Positions 58,383 through 64,000 of a stretch of 64,000 bases of DNA are shown piece by piece. The notes beneath the pieces are model-generated. The model was not told the DNA's origin. It was given only the letters and a program-made list of their open reading frames with translations, and did not search any database. The stretch is from the NCBI GenBank assembly GCA_944990035.1, contig CALYLX010000139.1:124001-188000 (forward strand). Reading direction: 5' to 3'. Numbering within the stretch: position 1 is the first letter of the stretch; each line of letters starts with the position of its first letter. The DNA comes from Clitopilus passeckerianus (lineage: Eukaryota > Basidiomycota > Agaricomycetes > Agaricales > Entolomataceae). The position numbers and the translations under genes were made by a program.

Positions 58383-59344
58383 TCATTCAACAGCCTTCTT
58401 CCTTCTCCGGCATCTCTCTTCGGTGCTCAGAGTATTGTGTAGCTTCACTGGTATTAATTTTCCTACATAACCACTTGGTAAGCTTTAAATAGGAGAGTAG
58501 GTTTTTACCCACCACCAACTGCTTCAGCGCCTGGAAGCACTGGAATATCAGCCGACGATTGTCAAGGGGATTCATGCCTTTCAGAAGATACTCGTCGAGA
58601 CGCGGAACCGGGGGAATCAACTTGCGGACACGAGTGTGTTGAGTAGGCGCTTCACCAAGGCGTACTGCACGGATAAGATCCCGAGTTATAGGGATCTGAT
58701 AGAAAGTTAACGCTGGGCCATGAATCATAATTCCGGGAATTTTCGCAAACTCTAGAGATGGGAGCCCAATACTCGTTCTACTTTGATCGTCCGGACTAAA
58801 AGCACCAATGGCCTCTGCAATCAGCTGTGCGATGGCAGCTCGCATGTCATCCTTAAGCCGCTGATGTCAACGATGTCACCACGGGTGAATAAACTCGAGC
58901 TCAATGGAATACCTTATCTTCCTGTACCAATAGAAGAGTAGTACTTTTCTTCGCAGAGACGCAGACGTCAGTCTCAGCCTGAACCCATGAACCGGCCATC
59001 AAAAATGGCAAGACTTCGTGAGTGTGGACGACGCGATCGGGCTCGTCAAAGTCCATAAAACTCAGGAGGAAGGCAGCGTAGTCAACTGTAGCTGCCTCAA
59101 GACTAACAGGATTCATAGCATCACGGAGATATCTGAAAAAGAGCCGTTCATCCTTGGTAAGTCTTTCTCCTTCAGGCGCGGTTGGATGGTCGAGGAGCAC
59201 TCCGGGAACACCTGGAGGTGGGAGCTCAGCAATGCCAAAGAAAGCGCAAGGATCGCTGACGTTTTCAATGGAAATATTGAAGAATTCGAGCTCGTTGACA
59301 GACCAGTCCCTCCCGGCTTTGGCAGATATAATGCAATCTGGCAT
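58383..59344 (-). CDS. Conserved hypothetical basidiomycete protein
   Basis: Exons 59344-58913, 58860 to about 58505, and a last exon ending at 58383, reached through a GTAAAA...TGTAG intron. The protein begins MPDCIISAKAGRDWSVNELEFFNI and has ERLFFRYLRDAMNP, then AAFLLSFMDFDEPDRVVH and LLLVQEDK before the first intron. The second exon has QLIAEAIGAF, FPG-like IPGIMIHG, FYQIPIT, FIPPVP-like LIPPVP and MNPLDNRRLIFQCFQALKQ. I recall this set from uncharacterised mushroom proteins with a nuclease-like alternation of strands and helices, but no function is assigned. The C-terminus ends in a basic stretch (RCRRRKKAVE). Third-exon placement is less certain. Confidence 0.6.
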
Positions 59345-59539
59345 GTTGGTTAGTTGGTTAGAGGCTAGTGAAGATGGAGGAAGCTATTGGCATAGCGTTT
59401 GTCACGAACTGGTTATTGATTATATTTTTATTTGAGTGAACACCGCGTCGCCGCGTATTGACCAGCCCTAAATCAAATTAATCGGGCGAGCGACAACTTT
59501 TCGAACTGAGCGTCACTGACTGCCAACTTCGAGTCAACG

Positions 59540-61105
59540 ATGGCTTCTCGTTGTCTCAATATGCACGAGGTCGTCTCTGAAATATGCAAAGAACTCGTCC
59601 CATTACCCAAGTCACCAGTTGAACCACTACTTTCCCTTGCACTGACAGCAAAATGTTGTCAAGAGGCGGCTTTGAACACCCTCTGGAAAAAGCAAACAAG
59701 CCTGATCCCACTTCTCAAGTGCCTTCCAGCTGATTCTTGGAGAATTGAAGGACGGAACACCGGGATTTCGGGGCGCGTTGAACACCTGGTGGGTATTAAT
59801 AAATTGAACCCGCGGTTAAAAATCGTCTAATTTTCGTAGGTATTTACAGGTAACCTTACTCCCGAGGACTGGGAAAGAGCAGGCCATTATGCGAGGCGAA
59901 TCCGAATACTCCGTTACTCTGATCAGGGCGTTAAATTGGCACTGTCCATATGGGCTGAAATCGCGATTTCAGTACCGCTCTCGACACCATTCTTGCTCCC
60001 TCTACTCCAGGAGCTCGTTTGCCCCCAGGATGACGCATTCTTCCATTACATCAGACTCCTCCTACCACCATCGCTATGTACCCTCAGAGTATCGCTATTT
60101 CGACCCGGAATCGGTACACATGACCTGCAAAACCGTATTCTCGTTGCATTGCCATCTCTGTGCCCGAACCTGAGGCACATCTACCTCGAGAACTACTTCA
60201 GACAGGGAAAACCCGAGATGGAACGCATTCTTTCAAGACTGCCTTCTCTTCGAAAATTGTCCATCGCACCGGTGCGCGTTCACGATGTCCGTTCGTTGAT
60301 TTCTCCACTACCGTTCTTGACATCCCTCGAGATCAATGTTGACGCTCAGCGCCCGCTTTCGTTCGGAGAGGGAAAGCACCTTCCGCATCTCGAATCCCTT
60401 ACAGTCCGATACTGCTCACTCGCTCATGCCGCACATTTTATCGAGAACATTGAATCCCCGAACTTGGGGACCATTGGAGTCCGACCGATGTCAAGTACAA
60501 AGGACGATTGGATCAGCTTTCCTCTCACAATAAGGGCGCATGCAGAAACTCTCCGCACCCTTAATATCACAGAAGTGTTTCCCAATGCTCACGAATGCAG
60601 AATGGAGCTCGACATCTTGAAAAACTTCTTCCAGCTACCGAACCTCACGCACGTCACCATTATCTCCAACGCAGTCGTGAATCTCAGCGATGAATGTTTA
60701 ACGACCCTTGCTAACTACCGCCCTCGCCTAGAGCGACTTCACCTAGGCTCACACCGAACAACTCACCCAGAACGATCGGAGGATTTGCTGTCAATCACTC
60801 TGAACGGGATAAATCGCCTCATCCACCTTTGCCCAGAACTCTCTGAACTTGGCCTTACCATCGATGCTACAGTCCCGCTGGTCACGGATTCCTCACTGGG
60901 GCAGGTGAAAGCAAATACGAGGATCAAAACACTCCACGTTGGCCATTCGCTCATCGACAAGTCAGTAGAGGTTGCAATCGCATTGGGGACCATGTTCCCC
61001 AACCTATCAAGGATCGTCGCTACCGGGGAATGCCTCTGCGTTGTAGAATGGAAGAAGGTTGTCCAACATCTCGAAGTTGCCAGAGCTATGCGCCGTATGG
61101 CTTAA
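59540..61105 (+). CDS. F-box/LRR protein F7
   Basis: Exon 1 59540-59788 and exon 2 59840-61105 with a 51-bp intron; 504 residues. The F-box part is CLNMHEVVSEICKELVPL with LLSLALTAKCCQEAALNTLW and TSLIPLLKCLPADSW. The body opens TPEDWERAGHYARRIRIL and continues with leucine-rich text (LRHIYLENYF, LRKLSIAPVR, LESLTVRYCS, LRTLNITEVF, LERLHLGSHR, LSELGLTIDAT). It ends in VVQHLEVARAM, shared with F5 (VLHLQVAKAV). The intron lies at codon 83 as in F5. Intact member of the array; probable SCF adaptor with unknown substrate. Confidence 0.82.
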
Positions 61106-61488
61106 TTGACATGATTTGAAGCTTAGGTCTTTAGCGTAGAGTTCGAGGTGTAAGGGCTGGCGCCTCACACCTACTAATAATGAATGAGATTGATTAGAAC
61201 TTATATTTTCCGCCCTTTATCAGATAGACTGCTGCCAACATGCATATCATAGCTCAACGGCAGAATAGTAGTCGCATCCGACAGACGGCCCGGATATCCG
61301 TCAATGATGTTACTTAAATTATCCTTCATCTGCGAATTGCTGTCATCTCCGCAAAAACTATGGCAGAAGTATCATTCGAACCCCTTCTTCCCATTTGACA
61401 TCGCCAAGACCTCCTTGTAGACTCCTTTGTACCAGGATCTAACTGCGTTGTCGTGTTCCATCGCACAACGTGATTTTTCGAACCAGCT
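61106..61488. other. Intergenic: F7 3' flank and gluconokinase promoter
   Basis: No gene seen. A minus frame at 61326-61559 is antisense to the first gluconokinase exon. Confidence 0.45.
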
Positions 61489-62343
61489 ATGGGTGACAAC
61501 TCAGACACAAGTCCTGCGAGTGCTTCGCAAACCAAGCAAACACCGAAAGCTTTATTCATTGTAGTAATGGTACGTCGATACGGTGAAGTCCTGTCATCAT
61601 CTGAATTAACGGAAATCCTCTACTAGGGCGTCTCTGGTACTGGCAAATCTACACTGGGAAATGCCATCTCGAAAGCTTTCGGCTTCCCCTATGTGGAGGG
61701 AGACGAGCTGCACCCACCGTCCAACATCGCAAAAATGTCTGCTGGACAACCGTTGAACGATGCAGATCGAGAGCCTTGGCTCAAGCTTATCCGCGATACG
61801 GCCTTGAAGATGACTAGCCAAGAGCTCGAACGAAACTCGGAGCTGAAGGAGAAGACGGATATCAAAGTCCACGAGGAAGGGGAGAAGAAGGATGTCGAAG
61901 TTGATATGAATGAGGAAGGGAAAGATGAAAATCTGCGGAAGGACAGTCCCGTAGGCGTGGTCATTGGGTGCTCGGCGTTGAAGAGGTATTATCGGGATAT
62001 CTTGAGGGGAGTCTACATGCTCCCTTCGGTCGAGGAGAAGGACCTAAAGGTTGAAGTCGATGCTGGATCAGGCACTCGTTCCGAGCCTACTGAAGAGGAT
62101 GCCAGCTCGCTTTCGCCCTACTTCGTCTTTCTGGAGGGCTCTCGACAGGTGCTCCTGGATCGAATGATGCAGCGACAGGGGCACTACATGAAAGCGTCCA
62201 TGTTGGATAGCCAGCTCGCTACCCTCGAAGATCCTATAGGAGAGGCGGATGTTATACCTGTCTCCGTCTTGGACACAACCGAACAGCAACTCAAGATCGT
62301 TGTAGATAGGTTGGATGAGCTAACGGGACTGGATTTGGCTTAA
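61489..62343 (+). CDS. Gluconokinase
   Basis: Exons 61489-61569 and 61627-62343 with a 57-bp intron; 265 residues. It phosphorylates D-gluconate with ATP, feeding the pentose phosphate pathway. The Walker A loop GVSGTGKST is split by the intron just before its first glycine (VM | GVSGTGKST). It is followed by FVEGD-like YVEGDELHPPSNIAKMSAGQPLNDADREPWL, which is diagnostic. Further motifs are CSALKRYYRDILRG, FVFLEGSRQVLLDRMMQRQGHYMKASML and the end QLATLEDP. An insert of about 45 residues (KEKTDIKVHEEGEKKDVEVD..., very Glu/Lys-rich) splits the region before VVIGCSALKR; the usual enzyme is about 170-200 residues. Confidence 0.92.
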
Positions 62344-62570
62344 TAGATGGAAATCCCGTATCTTTAATATATCTAATCTTCGAATACCAAAACTTTGCTT
62401 CAGTGTCAAACTGGTCAGTTTAGTCGGAACTGAAGAAAGTTTTGCTGCGAGCGAGGCTTGAACCCATTGACTCGGCAATGTCCGAATATGGGAGTGGGCG
62501 ACGCGTAGACCAGGTGAACGCGTCAGTCGATCAGCAGCAGCCTCTCAATCCAATCCTTGACTAGTCCACC

Positions 62571-63774
62571 ATGGTGAGTACCATCGAGCTCGCCGTTACC
62601 GTAGACAAAGCTGACGGTGTATACCTATAGTCCCGAAGATATGACAGTGAGCTCCACTTTAAACAATAGAGAAGAATACGAAGAATGCTGATTATGCTGA
62701 CCTTTGATCAGGTCGCACAACCATCTTCTCGCCAGAGGGTAAGTTTTCTCGACATCTCCAACGAAATCCAGCTAATTGACATCTTTATAGGTCGGTTATA
62801 TCAGAGTTAGTCCGTTGTAAATGCCTTACAAGAGAACTCAGCCTAAAATGTAGTCTCAATCAGTCGAATATGCCATGGAAGCCATCTCGCACGCAGGAAC
62901 CGTTCTTGGTGTCCTGGCACAAGACGGCGTCGTTCTCGCGGCAGAAAAGAAAGTCACAGGAAAGCTGCTCGATCTATCCGTTACGAAGGAGGGCGGATAT
63001 GGAGGAAGTGGAGAGAAGATCTTTATGTTGAACTCGTGCGTCCATCTCACCTTGCCCGTTCATCTGAAGCAAGGAGATTCTGATATGGTACATTTGGTAC
63101 AACAGAAATGTGATAGGAGCCGTAGCTGGTCTCACTGCGGACGCAAATTCCCTGATCAACTACGCTCGCTCGGCCGCACAGCGACATCTGCTCATGTACA
63201 ATGAGGATATCCCTGTTGAATTGCTCGCTCAGAGATTATGCGACTTGAAGCAGGGATATACTCAATACGGTGGTATGTTCCACCTGCACCTTTTTGCACT
63301 ACTGTTTGGTGACATTTCCGAATAATACAGGCCTTCGCCCATTCGGTGTCTCCCTCCTGTATGCTGGCTACGACCCACACTACCAGTTCCAACTCTACCA
63401 CTCCGATCCCTCGGGCAACTACTCCGGCTGGAAAGCAACATGTATCGGAGCAAACAACGGCACGGCGCAGTCGTTACTCAAGCAGGAGTACAAGGATGAT
63501 ATCAAGCTCAAAGATGCCATCGGCCTGGTGTTGAGGACGATGAGTAAGACTATGGACAGCACAACATTGGGAAGTGAGAAGTGTAAGTATTTCTAGCCTT
63601 GCTTTGTGTTCAGAGACTGATGCAATTTTCACCATAGTGGAATTTGCTGTGATTACGCTGGATCCTACTACGAAGGAGCCTAAGGCAAAGATTTTCAGGC
63701 CGGCAGAAATTGATGCACTGCTGCTAGCAGAAGGTCTGACGAAGAAGGAGGAGGACGCTGAAATGAAGTCTTGA
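62571..63774 (+). CDS. PRE9: 20S proteasome alpha subunit, alpha3 type (Pre9/PSMA4)
   Basis: The start codon stands alone in the first exon (62571-62573) before a GTGAGT intron. Very short exons follow, coding [15 protein letters not shown] and RLYQ, and join in frame to [16 protein letters not shown]. The alpha-subunit signature (YD-R-T-IFSPEGRLYQ-EYA) and [43 protein letters not shown] and [20 protein letters not shown] identify the alpha3/PSMA4 subunit, part of the outer ring of the 20S core. The end KEEDAEMKS is typical. The total length of about 255 residues is normal. Confidence 0.93.
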
Positions 63775-63947
63775 TCTGTATAATAGCATTTTCATCTGCA
63801 ATGAACATCGAATCATGAGCCTCCAAAACCCACTGTGACCGAATGGTATAATGATGTTGGATTCCGTGCCACCCAAGTAATACAAGAATATGAGAGAACA
63901 AATAAATAATATATACGAAAGCAAAAGATAGGTGTTACAGCAGAGGT

Positions 63948-63972
63948 GGCCGATCAATGGCCGATCAATGGC
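63948..63972. repeat. Short direct repeat
   Basis: GGCCGATCAAT occurs twice in a row, then GGC. It lies in the 3' flank of the proteasome gene; no function apparent. Confidence 0.5.
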
Positions 63973-64000
63973 ATGCCATGGACCTTGGACCATCAGCGTC

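Noticed and set aside
62440..62530. Possible tRNA on the minus strand (GGTTCAAGCCT resembles a B box)
   Set aside because: The sequences flanking the T-loop-like stretch are not complementary and no acceptor or anticodon stem could be formed.

Overview
The window is nuclear DNA from a mushroom-type basidiomycete (Agaricomycetes). Genes lie on both strands and are cut by many introns of about 45-65 bp with GT-AG ends. Conserved genes match fungal families: a YMR196W-like glycoside hydrolase, a gamma-tubulin complex component, PRMT1, an RNase P subunit, Yippee, VPS53, a HAC1-type bZIP, gluconokinase and a proteasome alpha subunit. They are mixed with lineage-specific families typical of mushrooms: F-box/LRR-like proteins, SKG6-like single-pass membrane proteins and coiled-coil proteins. 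Gene models below were spliced by eye; reading phase was checked across exons for most of them.

Layout. 1-723: 5' part of a GH63-like gene, running off the left edge. 1135-5398: two tandem F-box-like/LRR genes on a duplicated block of about 2.57 kb. 5837-9224: gamma-tubulin complex component. 10383-20776: five genes for all-helical proteins in the order A, C, E, D, B, where A/B and C/D are paralogue pairs flanking E, whose protein has a long hydrophobic hairpin. 21121-32737: BRI3-like protein, PRMT1, a membrane-anchored F-box protein, RPR2, Yippee and VPS53. 32878-32961: an intron-containing tRNA-Asp. 33371-34091: a hypothetical helical protein. 35650-37007: a HAC1/XBP1-type bZIP whose C-terminal half lies in another frame behind a candidate 32-nt Ire1-type intron.

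38403-41517 holds an F-box gene with a partial 3' duplicate beside it. 41518-50793 is a tandem array of four membrane proteins (T1-T4) with two beta-rich outer modules, one transmembrane helix and a C-terminal PPDY motif. Remnants of F-box genes sit after T2 and T3, and a longer F-box gene after T4, so the T + F-box pair appears to have been amplified as a unit. 51174-61105 continues as an F-box/LRR array (one copy with one frameshift, one with two, two intact), interrupted by a GFA-domain gene and a conserved hypothetical gene. 61489-63774 returns to housekeeping genes.

The best candidate for an undescribed system is the five-gene helical-protein cluster at 10.4-20.8 kb. One member has a membrane-inserting hairpin layout and two end in lipid-anchor-like cysteine motifs. 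This recalls multi-component alpha-helical pore formers, but only by architecture; no function is demonstrated.
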